The notes: generated from the sequence alone by a model not told the origin. A DNA stretch of 64,000 bases from Spongiibacteraceae bacterium (GCA_028280715.1 JANQLG010000030.1:62001-126000); one strand, 5' to 3'. Shown: positions 1 through 10,014, counted from the first letter of the stretch. Numbers and translations are program-made.

Positions 1-294
1 ATGGCAGTCCCAACCGGGAATATAAGGCGCATCGAAACCACTCAAGGTTTTTGACTTTACAATAAAATCTTTGAGAATCTTGTTCACCGCATGGCCGATA
101 TGAATATCGCCATTGGCATAGGGGGGACCATCGTGTAACACAAATTTTGGACGACCAGCACTGGCTTCACGAATTTTTTGATAGAGATTATTTTGTTGCC
201 AGCGTTTTAAGGTTTCTGGCTCACGCTGAGCCAGATTGGCCTTCATTGGAAAAGCCGTTTTTGGCAAATTTAATGTGTGCTTGTAATCACTCAT
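1..294 (-). CDS. ileS: Isoleucyl-tRNA synthetase, N-terminal part (runs off the window)
   Basis: Only the first 98 codons are present. The cytoplasmic enzyme charges tRNA-Ile with isoleucine. The class I signature HIGH is visible in the stretch [14 protein letters not shown], and the next conserved block PGWDCH lies at the window edge. The N-terminus [18 protein letters not shown] is typical of bacterial IleS. It lies 34 bp downstream of ribF on the same strand, as in the common gammaproteobacterial order murJ-ribF-ileS-lspA, so co-transcription with ribF is likely. Confidence 0.96.
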   Translation of the reverse strand, partial: MSDYKHTLNLPKTAFPMKANLAQREPETLKRWQQNNLYQKIREASAGRPKFVLHDGPPYANGDIHIGHAVNKILKDFIVKSKTLSGFDAPYIPGWDCH

Positions 295-328
295 GCTTTT
301 ACTATTTCGTCGTTTAATTCTTTACAAC

Positions 329-1294
329 TCAGTGCGTTGACTTTGCGCTAACAAAATACTCTCGACTGGTCTTGATATCTTTAGCAATCTGCTCTTTCAA
401 TTCATCTATCGACGCAAACTTTTTCTCATCACGAATTTTATATTTAAAAAATACATCGATGTGCTGTCGATAAATATCCTGATTAAAATCCAGAATATGA
501 ACTTCTAAAATTGCCTTTACACCATCATCAACTGTGGGGCGGGTACCCACATTAGCCACTCCTAAATAGTGCTTGTCGGCCGTGCCTGATCCACCCTTAC
601 CTTGTATAGCTACTTCCACCGCGTAAACACCATTGATCGGCGAACGCAGCCGATTCAATTTAACATTGGCAGTTGGCGTTCCCAGCTGCCGACCCAGTTG
701 TTGCCCTTCGGTTACCCGTCCTGAAATACTGTAAGGCCTCCCCAATAGCTCAGCAGCTAATCCGAAATCTGAACTCTCCAGTGTTCGACGAATTCTTGTG
801 CTGCTAATTCGCTCACCATGCAGCGACTGCGTTTCGGTAGCCACCACATCAAAACCGTTTTGCTTCCCCAGTTTTTTTAACAGTTCAAAATCACCGGTAC
901 GATCACGACCAAAACGCAGATCATCGCCAATGATCATGTAGCGGGTATCAAGTCCGGTTAAAAACACCTCATCGGCAAACTCATTGGCCCCCATCGATCG
1001 CAACTGAGTTGTAAATGGCAGCACCAATAAGCGGTCAATGCCTAACTGCGCCAACGCCCTGAATTTTTCCCGTAAATTCATCAATCGCGGTGGCGCATCC
1101 TTCGGGGAAAAATATTCGCGCGGGAGCGGCTCAAATATCACTACCGTCGTCGGCAAGCCCAATTCCTGACCCTTTGCCATCAAAGTCGATAAAACTTTTT
1201 GATGACCTTTATGAACGCCATCAAAGGCACCGAGCGTACACACGCAACCCCGATGTCTAGGGCGAAGATTCTGTAGGCCTCGGATTAGCTCCAT
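329..1294 (-). CDS. ribF: Bifunctional riboflavin kinase / FAD synthetase
   Basis: This cytoplasmic enzyme phosphorylates riboflavin to FMN and then adenylylates FMN to FAD. At 321 aa it has the usual RibF length. The N-terminal FAD synthetase half carries the nucleotidyltransferase motif GAFDGVHKGH (about residues 22-31) and a later SSTRIR element (about 164-169). The C-terminal kinase half contains GRPYSISGRV and the GTPTAN motif, followed by NGVYAV. It sits between murJ and ileS on the minus strand, the standard neighbourhood for this gene. Confidence 0.96.
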   Translation of the reverse strand: MELIRGLQNLRPRHRGCVCTLGAFDGVHKGHQKVLSTLMAKGQELGLPTTVVIFEPLPREYFSPKDAPPRLMNLREKFRALAQLGIDRLLVLPFTTQLRSMGANEFADEVFLTGLDTRYMIIGDDLRFGRDRTGDFELLKKLGKQNGFDVVATETQSLHGERISSTRIRRTLESSDFGLAAELLGRPYSISGRVTEGQQLGRQLGTPTANVKLNRLRSPINGVYAVEVAIQGKGGSGTADKHYLGVANVGTRPTVDDGVKAILEVHILDFNQDIYRQHIDVFFKYKIRDEKKFASIDELKEQIAKDIKTSREYFVSAKSTH

Positions 1295-1383
1295 GAAAGT
1301 GTCGAATTGATCTGCCGGCTAATAAAATAGCGCGTGATTATAGCTCAGCCACGGTGCCGGCTCCACCGGGAAATGCAGCTAAA

Positions 1384-2994
1384 TCAGCCAGTTGTGCTGC
1401 TATGTGCACGGAAATCGCCAGGTCTGGCGCCCACCAGGAACAGTGTCACAAAGTAACTTAGCGCACCAGCAACACACAACACAATGAGTTGCATCGCACG
1501 TTGCCACCATATCAATTCTGAGAGCAGTGCAGCTTCTGGCATCAGCCAGATCACCACTACACTCATTACTGATGCGGCCAATACTAACCGAAGCAATGCT
1601 GAGAAGAACCCCGACATTGGCGAATAAACACCGTCTTTCACCAACCCGCGGTAAAGTAAACCGGCATTAATTAGTGCCGATAAGGATGTAGCCAAAGCCA
1701 AACCGATATGCCCGACTTTGAAATAGATATGTAAAGGCACCACAAAGGCCACATTGAGCACCATATTCACCACCATGGCGATAATGCCGATTTTGACCGG
1801 CGTTTTCGTATCCTGCCGAGAAAAATAACCGGGGGCCAACACTTTAATCAACATAAAGGCCAGCAAACCCAAGGCATAGGCACGAAGACTCAACGCAGCC
1901 ATACCCACATCGTGCAAAGTCAGTTTGCCGTATTGAAACAACGTCACCAGAATGGGCTCCGCAAGGATCATCAGCGCTACCGTTGAAGGTATGCCAATGA
2001 ACAACACCATTTTAATAGCCCAATCCAACGTTGCCCTGAAAGACTCAATAGAATCATTAGCCTGCTGTCTCGACAGACTCGGCAAAATCACTGTACTGAT
2101 GGCAATCGCAAATACGCCCAGCGGCAACTCCACCAACCGATCAGAATAATACAGCCAAGACACGCTACCCTGTGGCAGGAAAGAGGCCAATATCGTATCC
2201 AGCAATAAATTAATCTGACTTACTGACACCCCAAAAATGGCCGGCCCCATCAACAACAGAATTCTGCGGACACCCTCATCTTTCCAATCCCATACCGGCT
2301 TCGGCATCATCTGCAAACGCTGCATAAAGGGCAATTGGAAAGTCAGCTGCAATAAACCTGCGGCCATCACCCCCCAGGCAAGGACAAAGGCCGGCTGCTG
2401 AAAATAAGGTGCAGCCACTAAAACTGCGGTAATTAATGACAAGTTTAATAGCACAGGAGTAAATGCAGGAACCGCAAACCGATCATAGCTATTCAGTACT
2501 GCTCCGCAAAAGCCAGTCAACGAGATCAACAATAAGTAGGGAAAGGTAATACGGATCATTTCGCTAGTAAGCAGATACCGAGTTTGATCCTCACTCAGGA
2601 AAAAACCGGGAGCAAAAATGGCCGTTACTACCGGAGCACCCACCACAGCTAACCCAGTGACCAATAACAAACTGCCTCCTAAAGCACCTGCTACTCGATC
2701 AATTAGTGCTTTAACTGCTTCAGCACTTCGCTGCTCTCGATACTCCGATAAAACCGGCACAAAGGCCTGAGAGAAAGCGCCTTCTGCAAACAAGCGACGC
2801 ATAAAGTTAGGAATTTTAAAGGCGACAAAAAACGCATCGGCAGCGGCTGTTGCCCCAACAAAGTTGGCGATTACCACATCCCGGACCAATCCCAAAACCC
2901 GAGACAGCATGGTCATCATGCTGACAATCAAGCTGGATCGTAATAGTCCCCTTTGTTTGGCGGGTACTGTCTCTGGTGATTCCTTAGTCGACAA
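1384..2994 (-). CDS. murJ: Lipid II flippase MurJ
   Basis: A polytopic inner-membrane protein of the MOP/MVF superfamily that moves lipid II across the cytoplasmic membrane for peptidoglycan synthesis. The 536-aa product has the family hallmark near the N-terminus (SMMTMLSRVLGLVRD, then FKIPNFMRRLFAEGAFSQAF) and hydrophobic segments throughout, consistent with 14 transmembrane helices. It is probably the first gene of the murJ-ribF-ileS unit, with 89 bp to ribF. The rpsT gene that often lies divergently upstream is absent; an enoyl-CoA hydratase family gene is there instead. Confidence 0.95.
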   Translation of the reverse strand: MSTKESPETVPAKQRGLLRSSLIVSMMTMLSRVLGLVRDVVIANFVGATAAADAFFVAFKIPNFMRRLFAEGAFSQAFVPVLSEYREQRSAEAVKALIDRVAGALGGSLLLVTGLAVVGAPVVTAIFAPGFFLSEDQTRYLLTSEMIRITFPYLLLISLTGFCGAVLNSYDRFAVPAFTPVLLNLSLITAVLVAAPYFQQPAFVLAWGVMAAGLLQLTFQLPFMQRLQMMPKPVWDWKDEGVRRILLLMGPAIFGVSVSQINLLLDTILASFLPQGSVSWLYYSDRLVELPLGVFAIAISTVILPSLSRQQANDSIESFRATLDWAIKMVLFIGIPSTVALMILAEPILVTLFQYGKLTLHDVGMAALSLRAYALGLLAFMLIKVLAPGYFSRQDTKTPVKIGIIAMVVNMVLNVAFVVPLHIYFKVGHIGLALATSLSALINAGLLYRGLVKDGVYSPMSGFFSALLRLVLAASVMSVVVIWLMPEAALLSELIWWQRAMQLIVLCVAGALSYFVTLFLVGARPGDFRAHSSTTG

Positions 2995-3210
2995 AAAGTA
3001 TTCTCTGGTCTTATCAATTTAATTTAAATACCGTTTACCGCCACAACGGCCGGTAGAAACGTTCTTGCTTATTATGGAAGAGGATTCTAGGGGGTTAATT
3101 ACCATTGTCTAGCAATAAAATATTCTGAATATGAAAGACTGGAAAATTTCACTTCTCCATCAAAGCCATTCAGCGATACACTAGGAGCAATAATAAATCT
3201 AAGAAATACT

Positions 3211-3255
3211 CCATTGAGGGATATTTCATTAAGAAGCATTCCATTAAGGAACATT
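3211..3255 (+). repeat. Three tandem 15-bp repeats overlapping the leader and RBS of the next gene
   Basis: Three consecutive 15-bp units occur without gaps: ccattgagggatatt (3211-3225), tcattaagaagcatt (3226-3240) and ccattaaggaacatt (3241-3255). A more decayed fourth unit may precede them. The last unit supplies the aagga ribosome-binding site of the gene starting at 3258. The array was read directly; any function is unknown. Confidence 0.75.
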
Positions 3256-3257
3256 CC

Positions 3258-4112
3258 ATGAACTACTCCAAATACTCCTGTCTATCGATTGAAGTTTCCC
3301 GCGGTGTAGCCTTTGTCACCATCAATCATCCGCCCATTAATCTATTTGGTATGGAGCTATTACAGGATTTGCTCGACTTTGGCGCCGAAGTGAAAGACGA
3401 CCCTGAGATTAAAGTAATCGTGTTTCAAAGTGCAAATCCAGATTTTTTCATCGCCCATGCCGATGTTGCCCTGATCGGTACGATGCCAGTACTAAGCGAA
3501 AAAGAAATCGAAACACTGGATCTTGGTCCATTCCAGGAACTGATAGTGCTTTACCGTCATATGCCCAAAGTAACCATTGGCAAAATCGAAGGCTGTGCAC
3601 GCGGTGGTGGTAACGAACTACTGATGGCAATGGACATGCGCTTTGCTGCAGAAGAAAAGGCTGTGTTTAGCCAGCCTGAAGTTGCACTGGGGATTATCCC
3701 TGGTGCCGGCGGTTCGCAAAGTCTAGCCCGACTAGTTGGACGCGCCAAGGCACTGGAAATTTTATTAGGCTGTGATGAGATTGATGCGGCAACCGCTGAA
3801 AAATACGGTTTTATTAATCGTGCCATGCCTCAGCAAGAACTAACGCCATTCGTTGAAAAACTCGCCTACCGCATTGCTGCTTTTCCCGCCTATGCCATTG
3901 AGAGGCAAAAGCAAGCCGTCACGTTAGTGGAAAAACCCTATCGCGAAGTCATGGTTGATGAGTGGAAACTGTTCAATGAAATTCTCGGCGAAGAGGAAAC
4001 ACGAGAATTAATGCAGCTATTCCTCGACTCCGGTGGACAAACAGAAGCCTTTGAAAAGGAAATGACCAAGAACTGGTTTGCTGCTTTAGATAAACGCAAT
4101 GCCAGCCAATGA
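3258..4112 (+). CDS. Enoyl-CoA hydratase/isomerase family protein
   Basis: A crotonase-fold enzyme of 284 aa, cytoplasmic, acting on an acyl-CoA thioester. Two oxyanion-hole segments are recognisable: the stretch around FFIAHADVALIG (about residues 62-73) and GCARGGGNELLMAMD (about 111-125). PEVALGIIPGAGG (about 140-152) is the usual substrate-pocket block, with Glu141 where crotonases often carry a catalytic acid. The substrate cannot be told from sequence. The start is set by an aagga site 9 bp upstream. It is monocistronic and divergent from murJ. Confidence 0.85.
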   Translation: MNYSKYSCLSIEVSRGVAFVTINHPPINLFGMELLQDLLDFGAEVKDDPEIKVIVFQSANPDFFIAHADVALIGTMPVLSEKEIETLDLGPFQELIVLYRHMPKVTIGKIEGCARGGGNELLMAMDMRFAAEEKAVFSQPEVALGIIPGAGGSQSLARLVGRAKALEILLGCDEIDAATAEKYGFINRAMPQQELTPFVEKLAYRIAAFPAYAIERQKQAVTLVEKPYREVMVDEWKLFNEILGEEETRELMQLFLDSGGQTEAFEKEMTKNWFAALDKRNASQ

Positions 4113-4130
4113 ATCATTTACTGACTGCAC

Positions 4131-4694
4131 TTACTGAATAAGCTCTGCAAATAACGGTGTATATCGAGCGCCTTCCTGACTTAACTGGCTGGAGAATAAT
4201 ACTAACTCATCCAGTTCACTTTTGACGGCAAGGGCTTCATCTCTCACATCGCAAACTCCATCGATCGCCTTAGCTCTTGCCAGAGTGACATGGGGTCTAA
4301 AACGCCGTTTCTCCACACGAAAACCCTGTTGACGTAACAACCGCTGCAAGCGTTTTTGCAAATTCAGTAATGTCGTATTTTCAACGGGCATCGCCACCAA
4401 CATCTTCGGTTTTACCGATGAGGGAAACCAGCACAATTGATCAAAACGCAATACTGTTGTTGAACTTTCTGTCACCACTTGCTGGGCAATGAGATGTAAG
4501 GCCTCAATAGATGCAGTATCGATATCACCAAGAAAGGCTAACGTCAGATGATAATTAACCGGTGGCACCCAACGTAATGAGGTCTTTGGCATGATAATCT
4601 GCAATTGTTGACGCATGCTATCAACTGCATCAGCTAACTGCTGTTCTGCTTGATGGGATAAGGGGATTGCAAAAAAACAACGAAGTGTGGCCAT
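4131..4694 (-). CDS. thpR: RNA 2',3'-cyclic phosphodiesterase (2'-5' RNA ligase family)
   Basis: A small cytoplasmic 2H-phosphoesterase. The family hydrolyses 2',3'-cyclic phosphate ends of RNA and ligates 2'-5' linked tRNA halves in vitro. Both signature HxTx motifs are present: HLTLAFLG and, about 80 residues later, HVTLARAK. The start was placed at the Met preceding ATLRCFFAIPLS, because family members begin just before this strand; an in-frame ATG 21 bp upstream is less likely. The gene converges with the enoyl-CoA hydratase gene, leaving only 18 bp between them. Confidence 0.88.
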   Translation of the reverse strand: MATLRCFFAIPLSHQAEQQLADAVDSMRQQLQIIMPKTSLRWVPPVNYHLTLAFLGDIDTASIEALHLIAQQVVTESSTTVLRFDQLCWFPSSVKPKMLVAMPVENTTLLNLQKRLQRLLRQQGFRVEKRRFRPHVTLARAKAIDGVCDVRDEALAVKSELDELVLFSSQLSQEGARYTPLFAELIQ

Positions 4695-4774
4695 ACAGTT
4701 AATAATAGCCAACAAATTGCTCTCTCTTTAAACTTTCTTAAAGAAGAAAATGGCTGCTCACAAATTTTGTAGCA

Positions 4775-5662
4775 TTAGTCCAGAAGTGGACTCACTGCAT
4801 CGGCAAGAAAATCCAACAACGCTCTAACTTTTGGTGTCGCCCCTCGATGGCTTGGGTATAGTGCGGTGATCGCTGCCGCAGGTGCCGACCACTCAGGTAG
4901 GATCATCTGCAAACTACTGTCAGCATCACGGCATAAATAGGGCGGCAACAGCACAATGCCTACCCCTTGAATGGCGAGATCTCGCAAGCTGATAAAATCG
5001 TTCACAGTAACGATGGGTTTTACTGTTAACGCTAAGCTTTTATTACTACGGATAAGGGTTAAGCAATTGTTCTTAATAGAATCGCCCATCACTAACACAT
5101 CATGCTGTTCAAGGTCCTTAACTTGCTTTGGTGTTCCATGTTCAGCTAGATAAGATTGACTGGCAAATAATTTCGGAGCTGTTTCGCCCAACCGTTTTGC
5201 AACTAAAGAGGTATCTTCAAGTTTGCCAACACGTATAGCAAGATCAAAACCCTCTTCAAGCAAATCAACTCGCCTATTGGAGTATTCACAATGCAACTGA
5301 ATTTTCGGGTGCTGTCTTAGAAATTCACCCAGCATTGGCATCAGCAAACCTTGACCAATATCGTAAGGAGCACTGATCCGAATAATGCCCTGGGGTGTTT
5401 CTAGTAGGCTATGGATAGCCACTTCCGCTTGTTCTGCTTCCGCTTGGATACGTTTGCAATAATTTAAATAAAGTTCACCCGCTTCAGTAATACGAAGACG
5501 TCGGGTTGTACGCTCAAGTAAACGAACACCCAACTCATCTTCCAAGCGCGATAAGCGTTGGCTGAGCGTTGACTTAGGCACATTAAGTTGTTCAGCTGCT
5601 GCAGTGAAGCTTCCGCAGTTAGCAACCGTAGCAAATAACAGCATGTCATTGAGGTTGTGCAC
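4775..5662 (-). CDS. LysR family transcriptional regulator
   Basis: A 295-aa DNA-binding regulator with the LysR layout: an N-terminal winged helix-turn-helix (residues 1-60, with GSFTAAAEQLNVPKSTLSQR) followed by a periplasmic-binding-protein-like effector domain. The HTH and the short DNA-contact loop resemble the subgroup that controls small oxidoreductase genes. It is divergent from the DUF1330 gene at 5777 with 114 bp between them, so that gene is a plausible target. The effector is unknown. Confidence 0.9.
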   Translation of the reverse strand: MHNLNDMLLFATVANCGSFTAAAEQLNVPKSTLSQRLSRLEDELGVRLLERTTRRLRITEAGELYLNYCKRIQAEAEQAEVAIHSLLETPQGIIRISAPYDIGQGLLMPMLGEFLRQHPKIQLHCEYSNRRVDLLEEGFDLAIRVGKLEDTSLVAKRLGETAPKLFASQSYLAEHGTPKQVKDLEQHDVLVMGDSIKNNCLTLIRSNKSLALTVKPIVTVNDFISLRDLAIQGVGIVLLPPYLCRDADSSLQMILPEWSAPAAAITALYPSHRGATPKVRALLDFLADAVSPLLD

Positions 5663-5776
5663 GATAATCCCATCTATGGAATAGTCTTTTCATTTTAGGC
5701 TATATATCCCAAATACGAAAAAAGCTAACGTTCAGTTTCAATCGAATTGTTTGAGATAAATTGATCGGAGGCAGCC

Positions 5777-6079
5777 ATGTCAGCATATTGTTTTTGGGAC
5801 AACATCGAAGTATCAGATCCCGCTAAGTTAGAAGAGTACAAAGAACGCGTTTTACCCATTGTTGAAAAATTCGGAGGCCGCTACTTAATCCTCGGTGGTC
5901 GATCCGATGTCGTTGAAGGCAACTGGCCTCTCAGCTTTCCAATAGTTATCGAATTTCCCAATATGGATGTCGCTCATCGCTGGTATCAATCCGAGGACTA
6001 TGCGGATTTGAAAGCGCTGCGACAAAGCGCTTCTAAGGCGAATGCAATATTCATCGAAGGTATTCAAAACACTGAATAG
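5777..6079 (+). CDS. DUF1330 family protein
   Basis: A 100-aa protein of the dimeric alpha/beta-barrel type. It contains the DUF1330 pattern: EYKERVLPIVEKFGGRYLILGG in the middle and FPNMDVAHRWYQSEDYADL towards the C-terminus. The biochemical role of the family is not established. A ggagg ribosome-binding site lies just upstream. The divergent LysR regulator at 4775-5662 probably controls it. Confidence 0.85.
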   Translation: MSAYCFWDNIEVSDPAKLEEYKERVLPIVEKFGGRYLILGGRSDVVEGNWPLSFPIVIEFPNMDVAHRWYQSEDYADLKALRQSASKANAIFIEGIQNTE

Positions 6080-6143
6080 TAAAGTCGGGAAGATAAATTT
6101 AGTTAACAACAACCATTGGATACACTAATCTTGTGCGCACCCC

Positions 6144-6773
6144 TTATGCGCACCATAAGTTTTTTAAGCGCTGATGATGTTGTCTTAGCCACTGCACAGC
6201 AATCAAGGTATGGGCATTAATCAATTTACCGTCATCCAGCATTTGCCAAAGCTGCGCAACTGGAACGATATGAACACGAATGTCTTCGCCTTCTTCTTCC
6301 AAGCCATGAAGTCCACCGGCATGGGTTAAATCTGCTTTGCCAGCAAACAGGTAAAAATATTCATTGCTGCCGCCTGGACTGGAATAGTATTCGGCGATAA
6401 GTTCAAGGGATTCAATATCAGCGCCTGCTTCTTCCACGGCTTCACGCTCTGCTACCGAGTGTGGATCTTCCTTTTTATCAATTAGCCCGGCGACTAACTC
6501 CAACAACCAGGGAGAAATATTTTTATCTTTGGCAACATCGCTACCCGCCACCCCTATACGAAACTGTTCGATCAATGCCACTGCATCGATCACCGGATCA
6601 TAGAGCAATACCCCAACAGCATCGTGGCGTAGAAATAATTCACGAGAGATAACCTGGCTGGTACCACCTGCAAACAGCTGATGCTTAAGCTGGATTTTGC
6701 GAATTTGATAAAAGCCCTGGAAAGCGAGTTCTTCAGAGATCACTTCAACATCATCGTGAGAAAATGTTGTCAC
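6144..6773 (-). CDS. nudF: ADP-ribose pyrophosphatase (Nudix hydrolase)
   Basis: A 209-aa Nudix enzyme that splits ADP-ribose into AMP and ribose 5-phosphate, clearing a reactive NAD turnover product. The Nudix box is complete: a Gly of GLIDKKED followed by REAVEEAGA (about residues 95-118), and the downstream YYSSPGGSNE segment is characteristic of the NudF/YjhB-type ADP-ribose branch. Length matches E. coli NudF. It lies 39 bp downstream of pyrB on the same strand and may be read through from it. Confidence 0.9.
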   Translation of the reverse strand: MTTFSHDDVEVISEELAFQGFYQIRKIQLKHQLFAGGTSQVISRELFLRHDAVGVLLYDPVIDAVALIEQFRIGVAGSDVAKDKNISPWLLELVAGLIDKKEDPHSVAEREAVEEAGADIESLELIAEYYSSPGGSNEYFYLFAGKADLTHAGGLHGLEEEGEDIRVHIVPVAQLWQMLDDGKLINAHTLIAVQWLRQHHQRLKNLWCA

Positions 6774-6812
6774 GGTTTCATTTCCTTAAGAAAGGCCTGA
6801 TAGAAGACAAGA

Positions 6813-7829
6813 TTAAAAACGGCTACCGGTGTACCAGTGAACATCACTGGAGTATTTATCGACCAGATCAACTACATCCAGCACTAGAGCGAACAATGCC
6901 ATCCTCACCAATACTCCGTTATCGGTCTGCCGGAAAATCGCCAGATTGGGATTGTCATTCAAATCGTTATCCAACTCATTTGCTCCAGCGCGTGAATCTC
7001 TGGGCAGTGGATGCATGATCACTGTGTTAGGCTCACAAAAACGCGTATAAATAGCTTGATTCAGACGATAACGACCGCGATACAGATTCGCCTCCTCCTG
7101 GCTGGCAAAACGCTCTTCCTGAATACGGGTGGAGTAAGCGATATCGACGTGAGCAATACTGTCTTCCATAGAATCAGATTCATTCACAGTCAACCCAGCA
7201 GTGCGCATCTGTTCGACGATATCCCCCGGCATACGCAATTCTTTGGGAGAAATTAACCAGATGGTGACATCCTTAAATAAGGTCAACAACTTACACAATG
7301 AGTGCACAGTACGACCGTATTTCAAATCACCAATCAGAGCGATCCGCAGACCATCAACATCATCGCGACCATGATGCTGTAGCTCCTTTTTGATGGTATA
7401 TAAATCCAGCAGCGCTTGACTGGGGTGCTCATTGCTACCATCACCACCATTGATCACCGGCACCCGACTGGCGGCAGCGAACTCGGCTACCGATCCTTCC
7501 TGCGGATGACGCATGCTAATCACATCACTGTAACCACTGAGCACCCGGGCAGTATCGTAGAGCGATTCACCCTTGGCAATGGCGGAGGATTCAAAGCCAA
7601 TGGTTTCTCTTACTTCTCCACCGAGCAAATTGAAGGCACTGCCAAAACTGACCCGGGTACGGGTACTGGGTTCGAAAAACATGCTTCCAAGAATGGCGCC
7701 ATCTAACACTTTGGTGACGCGGCGGCGGTGGGCATAAGGAACCATCTGATCAGCCACCTCAAATATACGCTCGATATCAGCACGCTCAAACTGGCCAATA
7801 GAAATAATGTGGCTACCGGTAAATTGCAA
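6813..7829 (-). CDS. pyrB: Aspartate carbamoyltransferase
   Basis: Cytoplasmic enzyme of pyrimidine synthesis that joins carbamoyl phosphate and aspartate. At 338 aa it is somewhat longer than E. coli PyrB. The carbamoyl-phosphate motif FFEPSTRTR (about residues 52-60), the NGGDGSNEHPSQALLDL segment and MHPLPRDSRAG near the C-terminus are all present. No regulatory pyrI gene follows: the next gene is nudF. It may therefore work as an unregulated trimer, or its partner may lie elsewhere. Confidence 0.93.
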   Translation of the reverse strand: MQFTGSHIISIGQFERADIERIFEVADQMVPYAHRRRVTKVLDGAILGSMFFEPSTRTRVSFGSAFNLLGGEVRETIGFESSAIAKGESLYDTARVLSGYSDVISMRHPQEGSVAEFAAASRVPVINGGDGSNEHPSQALLDLYTIKKELQHHGRDDVDGLRIALIGDLKYGRTVHSLCKLLTLFKDVTIWLISPKELRMPGDIVEQMRTAGLTVNESDSMEDSIAHVDIAYSTRIQEERFASQEEANLYRGRYRLNQAIYTRFCEPNTVIMHPLPRDSRAGANELDNDLNDNPNLAIFRQTDNGVLVRMALFALVLDVVDLVDKYSSDVHWYTGSRF

Positions 7830-7920
7830 AATCTATCCTCTTACTCTTAACTACCTTCTATTAACTACTTGCTATTAAGAAAGTAAAATCACTTTTTATA
7901 TTAATTAGCTAGCCTTTCTA

Positions 7921-9726
7921 TTAACTGGCTTTTTCAATCTCTGGAGTTTTAACCGCTTCACCAAATTGTAGACTGGCCCAACGTGTATACAGCGAAGAAT
8001 CTTTTAACAGCTGTTGGTGAGAACCCTGGGCCACCAGGCGACCGTGCTCTAATACGGCGATAGTATCGACATTCACCACTGTGGCCAAGCGGTGGGCAAT
8101 AACAATCGTAGTTCGATCCTTCATTAAGTGCTCAAGCGCCTGTTGAACCTTAAATTCACTCTCGGCATCCAGTGCGCTGGTCGCTTCATCCAATAACAAC
8201 AATTTGGGATCATTCAAGACTGCTCGTGCAATCGCAATCCGCTGACGCTGCCCACCCGATAAACGCACGCCCGACTCACCAACAAAGCTCTGATAACCGT
8301 CAGGCAAGCGATTAATAAACTCGTCGGCATAGGCCGCTTTAGCGGCAGCGATCACGTCTTCCTCAGTAGCCTCTGGGCAGCCGTAGCGAATATTCTCCAG
8401 CACAGTATCACTGAATAATACCGGCTGTTGCGGCACAATGGCGATATGCTGGCGCAGATCTTTCGGGTCTAGTTCTCTGATATCTACGCCGTCAAAACGG
8501 ATAGTACCCTGTTGAATGTCGTAGAAGCGCAACAACAAATCGACCAACGTTGTTTTGCCTGCACCAGAACTGCCTACCAAGGCCAAACTGCTACCTGCCG
8601 GCACAGTAAGGTTTAAATGATCAATGGCTGCCGTATCGGGCCTTGAAGGATAAAAGAAGCTGATATCATCGATAACCACCTCACCCTTCACCTCGGCAGG
8701 TAATAATTGCGGCTCTGCAGGTGGTTCAATCAGATTGTCGGCGTGCAGCAATTCCAGCAAACGCTCAGTCGCCCCGGCTGCACGCTGTAAATCACTGTAC
8801 ACCTCACTGATGACACCGACAGACATGGCCACCATCATGGCGTAGAAAATAAATGCCGCCAATTCTCCAGCAGTAATTCTGCCGGCAATCACATCATGCC
8901 CACCCACCCATAACATATAAGCCATAGCGCCAAACACTATGGTAATGACCACGGTGGTCAACCAGGCACGAAACTTAATCCTGCGCACTGCCACACCAAA
9001 GGCATCTTCTACCTGTGTGGAAAACACTTCACGGTCATGGTCCTGATGATTAAATGCCTGAACGATTTTTATATTCTTTAAAGACTCACCGACATGGCCA
9101 CCAAAGGTTGCAATTTTGTCCTGGCTGGTACGGGACAGTTTTCGCACATACCGCCCGAACAACACCAACGGCATTACTACCAAAGGAACACTCAGCAGTA
9201 CAATACCGGTAAGCTTAGGGTTCGTCACAAAAAGAAGAATGATTCCACCAAGAAACATCAAGGTGTTGCGCAGAGCCATGGAAACTGAGGAGCCGATGAC
9301 TGATTGCAGAATGGTCGTATCGGTAGTGATACGCGATTGAATTTCACCACTGAGATTGGTCTCAAAGAAACCGGGGTGCAGTTCAACCACATGGTTATAC
9401 ACTTCACGGCGGATATCTGCACTCACTCGTTCTCCGATCCAGGACACCAGAAAGAAACGGGCGAAGGTTCCAAAGGCTAACAGCACCACCAGCCCCATAA
9501 AAATCATGATGACCTGATCCAGGTTGGACGCTGCTCCCTCTCCAAACCCCTGATCAATTAATATTCTAATCCCCTGACCAAGAGACAAGGTCACACCTGC
9601 GGTGAAAATCAGTGCCACCATAGCCGCCAGCACATGCCAACGGTAGGGCTTGAGGAATTGAAGCATGGAAACAAGTACGCCGACATTGCGACTTCGCTGA
9701 CGATTATCTGGGTTTTCGTTGGGCAA
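7921..9726 (-). CDS. ABC exporter, fused membrane and ATPase domains (MsbA-like)
   Basis: A 601-aa half-transporter that would act as a homodimer in the inner membrane. Six transmembrane helices occupy about residues 25-310. The ATPase domain carries the Walker A GSSGAGKTT, the signature LSGGQRQR, Walker B LLLLDEATSALD and the switch His in IVIAHRLATV. The layout matches the lipid/multidrug exporter group containing MsbA; the actual substrate is unknown. It lies upstream of pyrB with 91 bp between, and is divergent from the DUF2971 gene. Confidence 0.9.
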   Translation of the reverse strand: MPNENPDNRQRSRNVGVLVSMLQFLKPYRWHVLAAMVALIFTAGVTLSLGQGIRILIDQGFGEGAASNLDQVIMIFMGLVVLLAFGTFARFFLVSWIGERVSADIRREVYNHVVELHPGFFETNLSGEIQSRITTDTTILQSVIGSSVSMALRNTLMFLGGIILLFVTNPKLTGIVLLSVPLVVMPLVLFGRYVRKLSRTSQDKIATFGGHVGESLKNIKIVQAFNHQDHDREVFSTQVEDAFGVAVRRIKFRAWLTTVVITIVFGAMAYMLWVGGHDVIAGRITAGELAAFIFYAMMVAMSVGVISEVYSDLQRAAGATERLLELLHADNLIEPPAEPQLLPAEVKGEVVIDDISFFYPSRPDTAAIDHLNLTVPAGSSLALVGSSGAGKTTLVDLLLRFYDIQQGTIRFDGVDIRELDPKDLRQHIAIVPQQPVLFSDTVLENIRYGCPEATEEDVIAAAKAAYADEFINRLPDGYQSFVGESGVRLSGGQRQRIAIARAVLNDPKLLLLDEATSALDAESEFKVQQALEHLMKDRTTIVIAHRLATVVNVDTIAVLEHGRLVAQGSHQQLLKDSSLYTRWASLQFGEAVKTPEIEKAS

Positions 9727-10014
9727 AATTCAAACTCTTTAGAAACGATAGAAAAAACATTAGACCTGTAAAAGAGCTATTATCGCTGCGATTGCTAATA
9801 AGGAAAACCCGTATATTCCTCTTGGTCGCTTTAAGTTATATTGCAACAAATCCAGCTCACAGACCGCTCAAAAGTGTATTTTAGCAGCCTAAGTAATTGA
9901 ATATTACTGATTTTCTGCTAAGAATTAAAAAAGCCTGTTATCATTGCCCAATAACTGAATCACCCAGTAATTCGATATCATTAAACTTAATTAACTCATC
10001 GCTAAGGAAGCATT

